From positions 237,899-301,898 of the forward strand of contig JAJAGP010000761.1 in NCBI GenBank assembly GCA_025084515.1: 64,000 nucleotides of DNA, in the 5' to 3' direction. The translations under genes were made by a program, and so were the position numbers. Of the stretch, positions 54,643-64,000 are shown one piece after another. Numbering within the stretch: position 1 is the stretch's first letter; each line of letters starts with the position of its first letter. Under the pieces are notes generated by a model. It was not told where the DNA came from, made no database searches, and worked only from the letters and a program-made list of their open reading frames with translations. The DNA is from Ancistrus triradiatus. Its lineage: Eukaryota > Chordata > Actinopteri > Siluriformes > Loricariidae.

Positions 54643-55065
54643 GAGCGTGACACGAATGCAGAAACAAAAGGACGAGGTTGATTAACAGACAGCACAGTGT
54701 CCTTTCCAAGCTGATCACAGTGACTTAAAGCCCAAATGGCTATGAGAGTGAGGGAGAAGGTGGGGGTGCGTGTTGCCACAGTGAGCGAGCCAAAGCCTAT
54801 ACAAAAACTAAACCCTGGCAGTCACCTCAGGCTTCTAGGCCTTACCGTTGTTGGCAGCCTACAAACCGCCAGCTACCTGCTTTCTCTAACACAAAAACCT
54901 TACTGAGCTCACTCGTGCTCTTATATACAAGGGCCAACAGGTGTCACTAATCAGGCAATCAATGCTTACAAGCACTCGAGCATGCGCAATCACCCATACC
55001 CAGACCAACACAAGTCAACGCTGCTCTCAAACGTTATAAGACAGAGATCAGCGCAACTCCTAACA
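54643..55065 (-). repeat. 5' LTR of the short element
   Basis: 423 bp. Minus-strand start tgttaggagttgcgc at 55,065; TATA-like tatataagagcacg near 54,920; the end ctccattag lies directly before the gag ATG. Confidence 0.7.
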
Positions 55066-55073
55066 AAAACAAC

Positions 55074-55241
55074 TTACATTTATGTCATTAACAGACACCC
55101 TTATACAACTGGTGCAGTCTTACAGACCAAGCAATTGTGGGTTAATGGCCTTGCTCAAGGACCCAACAGTGGCAGCTTGTCAGAGATGGGATTTGCCAAG
55201 CTGATGGGAGTCCAATGCCTTAACAATTAGGCTACCACAGG
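55074..55241 (+). repeat. SINE-like repeat P, copy 7
   Basis: acttacatttatgtcattaa, cttgctcaaggacccaacag, ggcagcttgtcagagatggg and ttaggctaccacag follow the P order. It lies within 10 bp of the LTR on one side and of a Tc1-A on the other. Confidence 0.8.
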
Positions 55242-55249
55242 CCAAGGTA

Positions 55250-56438
55250 CAGTGGTGCTTGAAAGTATGTGAACCCTTTACAATTTTTCTATATTTCTGC
55301 TTAAATATGACCTAGAACATCATCAGAGTTTCACACAAGTCCTAAAAGTAGATGAAGAGAACCCAGTTAAACAAATGAGACAAGAACATTATACTTATTG
55401 AGGAAGACTATCCAATATTACATATTAGTGACTGGCAAAAGTATGTGAACCTCTAGGATTAGCAGTTAATTTGGAGGTGAAATCAGGTGATTTCAAAGAA
55501 CAGGGATCTATCAAAAGCTGCTCTTTACAACACATTTGTAGAAGTGTATCATGGCACAAACAAAGGAGATTGTTGAGAAAAAAAGTTGATGTTCATCAGG
55601 CTGGAAAAGGTTATAAAACCATATCTAAAGAGTTTGAACTCCACCAATCCACAGTCAGACAGATTGTGTACAAATGGAGAAAATTCAAGACCATTGTTAT
55701 CCTCCCCATGAGTGGTCGACCAACAAAGATCACTCAAAGAGCAAGGCGTGTCATAGTTGGGGAGGTCAAAAAGGACCCCAGGATAACTTCTAAGCAACAG
55801 AAGGCCTCTCTCACATTGGCTAATGTTAATCTTCATGAGTCCACCGTCAGAAGAACCCTGAACAACAATAGTGTTCCTGGCAGAGTTGCAAGGAGAAAGA
55901 AACTGCTCTCCAAAAAGAACATTGCTGCTCATCTGCAGTTTGCTAATGATCATGTGGACAAGCCAGAAGGCTATTGGAAGAATGTTTTGTGGACGGATGA
56001 GACCAAAATAGAAGTTTTTGGTTTAAAAGAAAAGCGTTATATTTGGAGTAAAGAAAACATTGCATTCCAGCTTAAGAACCTTATCCCATCTGTGAAGCAT
56101 GGTGGTGAAGCTGTTCTGTACGAAGGTATGGGCTAAAATTCCTCCAAGCCGGTGTGCAGGACTGATCACCAGTTACAGGAAACGTTTAGTTGCAGTTATT
56201 GCTGCACAGGGGGGGTCACACCAGATTCTGAAAGCAAAGTTTCACATACTTTTGCCACTCACCAATATGTAATATTGAATAATTTTCCTCAATAAGTATA
56301 ATATTTTTGTCTCATTTGTTTAACTGGGTTCTCTTGATCTACTTTTAGGACTTGTGTGAAAATCTGATGATGTTTAGGTCATATTTATGCAGAAATATAG
56401 ACAATTCTAAATGTTTCACGAACTTTCAAGCACCGCTG
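55250..56438 (+). mobile_element. Tc1-like element family A, copy 7
   Basis: Left end cagtggtgcttgaaag and right end ctttcaagcaccgctg are both flanked by TA. It is 1,189 bp, shorter than full because of a deletion of about 300 bp between the first catalytic Asp region and the C-terminus. Confidence 0.92.
55471..56136 (+). pseudogene. Tc1 family A transposase, longest open frame (221 codons), catalytic part deleted
   Basis: The probable start is the ATG at about 55,551 (AQTKEI), since the codons upstream of it are terminal-repeat-proximal sequence. It contains QAGKGYKTISKEFELHQST and RQIVYKWRKF (first helix-turn-helix), SGRPTKITQRARRVI (linker), KDPRITSKQQKASLTLANV and STVRRTLNNN (second), then LLSKKNIAAHLQFANDHVD, VLWTDETKIEVFG with the first catalytic Asp, and NLIPSVKHGGEAV. 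It then jumps by deletion to the end of the gene (ccggtgtgcaggactgatca). The second Asp and the Glu are missing. The DNA-binding domain is apparently intact. Confidence 0.87.
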
Positions 56439-56940
56439 TATGACTGAAGTCATTGTACAAGCTATGGCTATACATGTATGCAGTTATTGAACAATAATCT
56501 GGGTGCTTAAGGTTGCATCATCATTCAGACATTCATTACTTTTTGTACTAATGAATCAAGTCCAACAAAAACCAAGAGAATGTTGAAGTCACTCAAGAAA
56601 GAAATGTTGTGTAATCCCTTGTGTCCTCTGCCTATTGTTTTATTCTCTAGTCATTTCTCATTCATTATGTCTAACTGTCTGATTTACATATCTGCATCAT
56701 TTCGTCTAACCACACAAATTAAAGACAATTAATTAAACATAACTTGTTCTTCAGGGAGAAACATTATATAGTTTGTTATCCAATAACAGCTGGAAAGAAC
56801 ACACAAGTAGCCAATTAAAACTAACAACACAGATTAATGCACAGCAAATTAGTTCCCTCATATTTTACGTTTTTTTAAACTGAAAATCAAATTCAAATGT
56901 TGATTGTGGGATGGAAAATGGATTTTGGAACGATTAGTTA
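56439..56940. other. No recognised feature
   Basis: AT-rich spacer between two Tc1 copies. Confidence 0.4.
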
Positions 56941-58459
56941 CAGTGGGGCAAAAAAGTATTTAGTCAGACACTGAATGTGCAAGTTCTCCTACTTAGAAAG
57001 ATGAGAGAGGTCTGTAATTTTCATCATAGGTACACTTCAGCTATGAGAGACAAAATGAGAAAAAAGAATTCAAGAAATCACATTGTAGGATTTTTAAAGA
57101 ATTTAATTGTAAATCATGGTGTAAAATAAGTATTCGTTCACCCACAAACAAGCAAGATTTCTGGCTCACACAGACGTGTAACTTCTTCTTTAAGAAGCTC
57201 TTCTGTCCTCCACTCGTTACCTGCATTAATGGCACCTGTTTAACCTCGTTATCTGTATAAAAGACACCTGGCCACAGCCTCAAACAGTCAGACCCCAAAC
57301 TCAACCAAGGCCAAGACCAACTAGCTATCAAAGGACACCAGGAATAAAATTGTACACCTGCACCAGGCTGGGAAGAGTGAATCTACAATAGGTAAGCAGG
57401 TTGGTGTGACTAAATCAAATGTGGGAGCAATTGTAACAAAATGGAAGACATACAGTAGAAGACCATTGATAATCTCACTTCCATGCAAGACCTCATCCCA
57501 TGGGGTCAAAATGATCATGAGAACGGTGTGCTAAATGCCAGAACTACACAGAGGGACAAAATGATGAATGACCTGCAGAGAGCTGGGACGAAAGTAAAAA
57601 GGCAATCATCAGTAACACACTACGCTGAGAGGGACTCAGATCCTGCAGTGCAAGGCTTGCCCCCCTACTTAAGCCAGTACATGTCCAGGCGCGTCTGAAG
57701 TTTGCCAGAGAGCATATGGATGATCCAGAAGAGGATTGGGAGAATATCATGTGGTCAGATGAAACCAATATAGAACTTTTTGGTAAAAACTCAATTTGCC
57801 GTGTTTGGAGGAAGAAGAAGACTAAGTTGCATCCCAAGAGCACCATACCTACTGTGAAGCATGGGGGTAGAAACCTCATGCTTTGGGGCCGTTTTTCTGC
57901 AAAGGGGACAGGACGACTGATCTGTGTTAAGGGAAGAATGAACGGGGCTATGTTTGGTGAGATTTTAAGCCAAAACCTCCTACCATCAGTGAGAGCATTG
58001 AAGATGGAACGTGGCTGGGTCTTCCAGCATGACAATGATCCCAAACACACCGCTTGGGCAACGAAGGAGTAGCTCCGTAAAAAGCATTTCAAGGTCCTGG
58101 AGTGACCTAGCTAGTCTCCAGACCTCAACTCCATAGAAAATTTGTGTCCGTGTTGCCCAGCGACAGCCCCAAAACATCACTGCTCTAGTGTAGTTCTGCA
58201 TGGAGGAATGGCCCAAAATACCAGCTACAGTGTGTGCAAACCTGGTGAATATGTTTGACCTCCGTCATTGCCAACAAAGGTTATGTTTTATTGAGAATTG
58301 AGTTGAACTTCTGTTATTAAATTCTTCAAAAATCCTACAATGTGATTTCCTGGATGTTTTTTCTCATTTTGTCTGATGAAAATTACAGACCTCTCTCATC
58401 TTTCTAAGTAGGAGAACTTGCACAATCAGTGGCTGACTAAATACTTTTTTGCCCCACTG
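56941..58459 (+). mobile_element. Tc1-like element family B, copy 3, complete ends
   Basis: The ends cagtggggcaaaaaagtatt and aatacttttttgccccactg are flanked by TA on both sides. It is 1,519 bp, close to full length, with a transposase on the plus strand in several frames. Confidence 0.93.
57300..58290 (+). pseudogene. Tc1 family B transposase, full span with stops and frameshifts
   Basis: The start region (aaccaaggccaagaccaact, near 57,303) has lost its ATG. The DNA-binding half (57,320-57,660) is broken. The frame at 57,716-58,072 carries ENIMWSDETNIELFG with the first catalytic Asp, TIPTVKHGGRNLMLWGRFS, GRLICVKGRMNGAMF and GWVFQHDNDPKHTAWATKE with the second Asp, and ends at a TAG. Beyond it, gtcctggagtgacctag and cctcaactccatagaaaatt keep traces of the third acid region with another stop. 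It is inactive. Confidence 0.82.
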
Positions 58460-60517
58460 TATTTGTGCCATAGGGAAATAATGTACTTTACGTTGTATCC
58501 ATAATTCAATGAAAAATGATTTGGTTTTGTTAAAGTACATTGTTGTATGAAATGCATCAATACCTTTAGTTTTTCCAGTTTAATAATAGTTACACATGTT
58601 TATCTATAGATGTCCTGATATGATCAGTTTAAATAATATTGTTTAAATAGTATTAATTTCCAATGATGCAAAAATCTGTCTGACAAGCGAAATCAGAGGA
58701 CTTCATCTAAATTTGGAGCAATATGTAAAACAGAGAAACCACAAAATCAGTTTCTGAATAAATCTCTAGACAGCAGTACGGATTAATACTCTAAAACCTG
58801 AACATTCATTTCATTCTTGCAAATCTTACACATTATGTGTTGGCATTATTACCGGTAATCTTAGAATATTATTATAATCACATACATTATTTATTTTGCT
58901 GTCAAATATTTAATACAATCAGTTAGTCTATTATGCCTCAATTGTGCAGCATGTAAAGCTAGATAAAGCTGTAACAATGAAAGTTTATTCACTCCATCTT
59001 TGGCTGCATCTTTGCAGCATTGTCTTCATATGCAGTGATATGCTTCATTCAGCACACTATAACTCACAGGGAAAAATGTTTGCATGCTGGCAGATGTGTG
59101 CAAATCTCTAGCAGGCCCTATAAATGTGAACAGGCAGTACATCCTAGAGAAGTACATCCCAGAAGCACTTTAATTTGTGTGATGATTGAAGAAGTGCTTC
59201 AATATTTTTAGGGGTCTTAAGGATAAGTTAAAAGACTTGTAGTGATCTTGCAATGTACATATGTACTGTACTGTATTTACTTATATTCAGAAGATTTCTG
59301 CAGAGACAAAATGGTTTTTCAGACATATATTTTTTTTCCAGCTTTCTATTTTTCCGTTTGTCATATTGTCAATTATTTTTCATCATCAATGTTTTGCTGT
59401 AGGGTCGCATGTCGCAAACTCCCCTATGGAGTTTTCTATATTTCTGCATACATCTGACCTAAAACATCATCAGCATCACCTATAACAGCATTATGAAATC
59501 CCTTTTGGCAGAAAACCATTTCCATGTGCATAAATGTGGATGACAAATCAGACGCAAACCAATATTCATGATGTTTAAGCCTACAGCAACACTGAGTGTG
59601 GGCCTTTCTTTTCATTACAGCCTTGTTGATACAAGCTGCATTTTCAAACTCATTTGTAATCAGTATTGCAATTTCTTCCAATAATTAAAATTAGTAATCT
59701 AGCGCCATTTCGGTGTTAAGCCCAATTTACATATGGGGTCATTAGAGCAGAAGGAGATTTTCCTAATGAAAGAGTTCAAGCTTTGGAAATTTTGCCAGTC
59801 ATGAGTTACATGCCCCTAGGGCACATAACAGTGCTTGCAGAAATGATTTATATTTCCCTGCTTGGCGGCACTGAGTCGTCTGTCTCTTTCAAAAATCTCT
59901 CTCAGACCTAGCATAAAATATCTATATAGATCCTCCACTCCCTTAAAGTGATCTGGGCAAGTAACTGGCAAAAGTCAGTCATGTTAAGATCAATATTGGC
60001 AGTCTTAGCAATGGGACTTATGGGTTACTATTGATACTTTTCCAGGAATAGTAACAGAAAATCTGCTCATGGCATTTTATTTATCCTCTGCTGCCAGCCA
60101 CATAAACATAGCTGTAAAAACAAAGTTTAAAAGCCTTTACCAAAACAGTGTACATGTGCAAAATAAAGATGCAAGTATATAGGAACAGAAGGAAGATAAA
60201 CACCCTTGGACATTGTTTTTGTGGTATTGGTGGGTCTCTGCAGGCCCTAATACCGGAATAGTGTTATATCAAAATGAGTTTAAAAATCTCACTGTACCGG
60301 TGGATTTCAAATGTCATCTATTCTTACCTGGTTGTGCCATGCCACCTAAATCACGACTGAATAAACAGTATCAAAACACAAATGCAAAAATTGCTGAAAG
60401 CCAACAAAATTCCCAACATACTGGACATATGGAAAAATTTAGATCTACTGTAATGTACTACTAAATGTATCTAATGTATATCCCAAGTCTATATGGTACT
60501 GCATTATTTCATCTGCG
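58460..60517. other. Largely unrecognised; 45-bp family A scrap near 59,430
   Basis: At 59,428-59,474 ggagttttctatatttctgc and ctgacctaaaacatcatcag match the family A terminal repeat. The rest is AT-rich. The part at 59,715-59,990 is repeat-free with balanced composition and could be a conserved non-coding element, but this is not demonstrated. Confidence 0.35.
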
Positions 60518-60720
60518 TGGCAAGGCAATGCCGTGGTTAGCGATGTAACCTCAAAGCTCAATGGACCTGAGTTTGAATTCTGGGCCTTGGCTGTCGTCTG
60601 TGTGGAATTTGTATATTCTCCCTGTGTGTATGCATAGGCTTCTTCTGTGTATTTTTTTTCCAGATTCCACAGTGTGTTAGGTCAATTGGTGTCTCTGAAG
60701 TGTCCTAGTGTGAGTGAAGT
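60518..60720 (+). repeat. SINE Q, copy 7
   Basis: gcgtggcaaggcaatgccgt, ggttagcgatgtaacctcaa, gagtttgaattctgggcc (B-box region), tctgtgtggaatttgtatat and tctccctgtgtgtatgca follow the Q order. Confidence 0.72.
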
Positions 60721-60888
60721 TAAATCTCTGTTCATTAATTTAAATCACTTAATCTATTTATTGTGTAACAAGCCTATTTTTATGCAGGATTGTGACTCTG
60801 CATTTTTCATTCTCAAGCAGAAATGTACAGCTGTGGCCCTCTTATTTCTGTGTGCCCCAATACAATTAGTGACCAAGAAAAGGCATGT

Positions 60889-60988
60889 ACATGATCCAAT
60901 ATTACATATCTGTGAATGAAAAAAGTGGATTAGCAGTTTATTTGTGAAGTTGAAATTAGATGTGTGAGTGGGTGGCCTGTTCTATATA
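60889..60988 (+). mobile_element. Tc1 family A, copy 9, left piece
   Basis: gatccaatattacatatctg through gtgtgagtgggtggcctgtt is the end of the family A left terminal repeat and the sequence before the transposase ATG. It is cut at a TA by another family A copy and continues at 62,456. Confidence 0.75.
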
Positions 60989-62455
60989 CCATGGTGCTTG
61001 AAAGTTTGTGAACCCTTTATAATTTTCTATATTTCTGCATAAATCTGACCTAAAACATCATCAGATTTTCACACAAGTCCTAAAAGTAGATAAAGAGAAC
61101 CCGGTTAAACAAATGAGACAAAAATATTATACTTGGTCAATTATTTTTGGAGGAAAATGATCCAGTTTTACATAGTAGTGAGTGGCAAAAGTATGTGAAC
61201 CTTTGCTTTCAGTATCGGGTGGGACCCCCCTGTGCAGCAATAACTGCAACTAAACGTTTCCTGTAACTGTTGATCAGTTCTGCACACCGGCTTGGAGGAA
61301 TTTTAGCCCATTCCTCCATACAGAACAGCTTCAACTCTGGGATGTTGGTGGGTTTCCTCACATTAACTGCTCGCTTCAGGTCCTTCCACAACATTTCAAA
61401 TGGATTAAGGTCAAAACTTTGACTTGGCCATTCCAAAACATTAGCATTATTCTTCTTTAACTATTCTTCGGTATAACCACTTGTGTGCTTAGAATTCATT
61501 GTTCCATCCATGATGGCAAGCCATCCTGGCCCAGATGCAGCAAAACAGACCCAAACCATGATACTACCACCACCGTCTTTCACAGATAGGATAAGGTTCT
61601 TATGCTGGAATGCATTGTTTTTCTTACTCCAAACATAACACTTGTATTTTAAACCAAAATTCCTTTTTTGGTCTCATCTGTCCACAAACTATCCACTTCT
61701 GGCTTGTTCAAGTGGTCTTTAGCAAACTGCAGATGAGCAGCAATATTCTTTTTGAAGAGCAGTGGCTTTCTCCTTACAATGCTGTTCAGTGTTCTTCTGA
61801 TGGTGAAGATTAACATTAGCCAATGTGAGAGAGGCCTTCAGTTGCTTAGAAGTTATCCTGGGGTCCTTTGTGACCTCCCCAACTATTACACGCCTTGCTC
61901 TTGGAGTGATCTTTGTTGGTTGACCACTGCTGGGGAGGGTAACAATGGTCTTGATTTGCCTCCATTTGAACACAATCTGTCTGACTGTGGATTGGTGGAG
62001 TCCAAACATTTTAGAGATGGTTTTGTAACCTTTTCCAGCCTGATGAGCATCAACAACTCTTTTTCTGAGGTCCTCAGAACTCTCCTTTGTTCGTGCCATG
62101 ATACACTTCCACACATGTGTTCTGAAGAGCAGACTTTGATAGATCCATGTTTTTTAAATAAAACAGGGTGCCCACTCACACCTGATTGTCATCCCATTGA
62201 TTGAAAACACCTGACTATAATTTCACCTCATTATTAACTGCTAATCCAAGAGGTTCACATACTTTTGCAACTCACTAATATGTAATATTAAATCATCTTC
62301 CTCAATAAATAAATGATCAAGTATACTATTTTTTCTCATTTGTTTAACTGGGTTCTCTTTATCTACTTTTTGGACTGGTGTGAAAATCTGATGATGTTTT
62401 AGGTCATATTTATACAGAAATGCAGAAAGGGTTCACAAACTTTCAAGCACCACTG
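60989..62455 (-). mobile_element. Tc1-like element family A, copy 8, inserted in copy 9
   Basis: Left end ccatggtgcttgaaag (with one change) and right end ctttcaagcaccactg are flanked by TA. It is 1,467 bp. It lies in opposite orientation inside another family A copy. Confidence 0.92.
61209..62114 (-). pseudogene. Tc1 family A transposase in copy 8
   Basis: The N-terminal frame (61,719-62,114, first family-type ATG near 62,099, ARTKESSEDL) has both helix-turn-helix halves: QAGKGYKTISKMFGLHQST, RQIVFKWRQIKT, SGQPTKITPRARRVIVGEV and SKQLKASLTLANVNLH. The middle is frameshifted, and the stretch that should hold the second Asp is deleted near 61,490. The C-terminal frame (61,209-61,436) has MEWPSQSFDLNPFEMLWKDL with the Glu retained and INSYRKRLVAVIAAQGG. 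It is inactive by deletion. Confidence 0.83.
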
Positions 62456-63310
62456 TAAAGAACAGGAATTTATCAAAGGCAACACATTTGCAGATGTGTA
62501 TCATAGCACGAACAAAGAAGCATTTTGAGGACCTCAGAAAAAGATCTGTTGATGCTCATAAAACTGGAAAGGGTTACAAAGCCTCTTACAAAACCTCTAA
62601 ACGGTTTGAACACTAGCAATTCACAGTCAGACAGACAAATGGAGGAAATACATGACTATTGTTACTTGGCCTATCAACAAAGATCACTCCAAGAGCAAGG
62701 TGACAATGGAACCCAGAGTAACTTCTAATCAACTAAAGGCCTCTCTCACATTGGTTCACGTTGACTAATGTTAATGCTCATGGGTCTGCTATCAGGAGAA
62801 CACTGAACATGGCAGGGTTGCAAGAAAAAAAATCCACTACTCTCCAAAAAATGCTTCACAATGATATCAGAAAAATATGTTGTTACATTTTTGAACATTT
62901 GGTTTGAATGAGTGTTTAAAAAAGTGTTATGTCTAGAGAAAGAAATATACTGCACTCCAGCATAACAATCTTTTCTCCTCTTTTAATCACGGTGATGGTT
63001 TGGACTTGTTTTTGCTGCATCTGGACCAGGATGGCTTTCTAAGGAAAATGTCAGGAGATCTGTCTGTAAAGTGAATCTCAAGAGCATTTGGGTCATGCAA
63101 CAAAACAACGACCCTAACCACTCGAGTCCTTCTATGTACAAAAATGGTTAAAGAATACTACAGTAATGTTTTTTTGAATGACCATGACAGTGTGATTTTA
63201 ATATAATAGGAATCTTGTGGAAGCTGTTCATGTGAGCAAATTGACCAACATGCCAGGATTGAAACTGTTCTGTATGGAAGAATGGGATTGCATACCCAGC
63301 AAGCAGTGGA
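62456..63310 (+). mobile_element. Tc1 family A, copy 9, right piece
   Basis: Continues from the left piece as taaagaacaggaatttatca, with the transposase start tcatagcacgaacaaagaag. A decayed reading follows on the plus strand: DLRKRSVDAHKTGKGYK-like (62,530), the QAxNDPNHSS-like second-acid region (about 63,100), and LKLFCMEEWD (about 63,257). It has many stops and is more decayed than the copy inserted in it. The right terminal repeat is not found. Confidence 0.7.
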
Positions 63311-63859
63311 CTTCCCTAGGAGGGTCATTGAAATCCCTATTTGGGTACATTTGTAATGTTGGCTGTAGGACGTTTCTAGGGCTGTACGGGCATCCACAAC
63401 AGGTTCTGTTCTAGAACTTATCGAATGTTCCCAAATATTCATTCTTGGGTTGTTATGTAACGTCCCAGTATAGTTCATCAAATAATATTACTTTTGTTAC
63501 CTTTACTGAACATTTGAGAATGTCCATATGGTTTTGTGATGGTTATTTATCATGATGCCTGGCAACCAGCTGATTTCTAATATTGTTATATCTATGGCAC
63601 TAGTTGTCACCTTAATGTGCAGTTAAAAAATAGCCTATTGCACAGCCTAGATCCAATATGAAAGTTTAAATGCACATAGCATATCAGGAATTTATTTATT
63701 CACATAATTTAACATATTGGGGAAAAAAATAGAACATTAAATGTGGTATATATAGAGGCTTTATTTTCAATCTTAATTTTTCACTATAGTCAATAAATAT
63801 ATGGAAATTGTACCATTTAAATGTTTAATATCGTTATAATAATGTTTAATATTCGTTCG
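63311..63859. other. No recognised feature
   Basis: AT-rich, no known repeat. Confidence 0.4.
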
Positions 63860-64000
63860 CAGGATGCAGGACTTCTTTTAGTTCCTAGAATTAAAAAAGT
63901 CACAGCAGGGGGAAAGGCTTTCTCATACATGGCCCCCCAACTATGGAATAAACTTCCCACTTTCGTTCGAGATTCAGACACCCTCCAAAGTTTTAAGTCT
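63860..64000 (+). pseudogene. LINE pol C-terminal tail, continues beyond the window
   Basis: An open frame to the window end reads QDAGLLLVPRIKKVTAGG, then FSYMAPQLWNKLPTFVR and TLQSFKS. This is the conserved C-terminal tail of fish non-LTR retrotransposon pol proteins (the LLxVPR, GxxxFxxxAPxLWNxLP, FKxxLKT pattern). Sequence upstream of 63,855 does not fit, so the copy is 5'-truncated, which is usual for LINEs. The domain carries no catalytic site. The strand is opposite to the two LINEs at 25-37 kb. Confidence 0.75.

Larger units (their letters stand above)
53860..55065 (-). mobile_element. Short non-autonomous LTR element carrying a partial gag
   Basis: Two direct repeats flank a 500-bp interior: 53,860-54,130 and 54,643-55,065. 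They share, in order, ctaatggagygtgayacg, gaaacaaaaggac, cagcacag-gtcctttc, gtgctcttatatac, caatcaatgct-acaagcact and ctcctaaca. On the minus strand they start tgttaggag and contain a TATA-like gtatataagagcac. The interior holds only a gag-like piece with its N-terminus missing; pol is absent. This fits a small non-autonomous LTR retrotransposon (TRIM-like) or an internal deletion. No target duplication was recognised. Confidence 0.7.

Noticed and set aside
1..64000. Bacterial or phage defence system, operon or toxin-antitoxin pair
   Set aside because: Microsatellites, SINEs, LINEs and Tc1 elements show vertebrate nuclear DNA; no prokaryotic gene organisation is present.

Overview
The window looks like nuclear DNA of a teleost fish, probably an otophysan such as a catfish or characiform. 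The grounds are AT-rich sequence with many CA/TA/GA microsatellites, many decayed Tc1/mariner families, tRNA-derived SINEs, L2/CR1-like LINE pieces and a chromodomain Ty3/gypsy retrotransposon. The inverted-repeat element at both 0.06-0.79 kb and 8.35-8.78 kb is of a kind I know as abundant in otophysans. I see no host protein-coding exon that I can defend, no RNA gene of the host, no operon and no CRISPR array. The species call is inference.

Layout. 0-9 kb holds an inverted-repeat element with a SINE in one arm, a Tc1-D fragment, an orphan gag-like frame (1.70-2.10 kb), two family A Tc1 copies (2.19-3.04 and 3.99-4.99 kb), and a Tc1-M relic with a TIR-only family A copy inside it and microsatellites at both ends. 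9-18.5 kb is mostly single-copy sequence with relics of four DNA-transposon families, SINEs and an LTR fragment. 18.5-25.4 kb holds a Tc1-B copy, a SINE with a 10-bp target duplication, a solo LTR with a 5-bp target duplication inside another SINE, a MITE, and a proline-rich open frame next to an LTR-like end.

25.4-37.5 kb is the structural centre. Two minus-strand LINE relics are split by SINEs and Tc1 elements. One LINE is cut, in its endonuclease region, by a family A Tc1, and that Tc1 is cut by a 5.37-kb chromovirus (31,539-36,910) with a 5-bp target duplication. The chromovirus is GC-rich against its surroundings. It still shows gag, protease, reverse transcriptase, RNase H, integrase pieces and a chromodomain, but it has stop codons, frameshifts, an altered reverse-transcriptase active site and a deleted integrase core. 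Its two LTRs differ in length by about 700 bp.

37.7-41.2 kb is the most repeat-poor block. 42-49.2 kb is a run of Tc1 relics (A, D, B, E, K) with one MITE. 49.4-49.9 kb is a minisatellite of about 52 bp per unit. 53.9-55.1 kb is a short LTR element carrying only a partial gag. 55.2-58.5 kb holds family A and B copies with both ends present, and 60.9-63.3 kb shows one family A copy inserted into another. The window ends inside a plus-strand LINE tail.

The recognisable genes are all transposition genes (transposases, gag, pol), and all appear inactive. They do not form a working system together; the informative content is the order of insertion and the non-autonomous derivatives. I found no convincing undescribed system. 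The best leads are the short gag-bearing LTR element, the tRNA-like module inside the chromovirus LTRs, and the layered nest at 25-37.5 kb.
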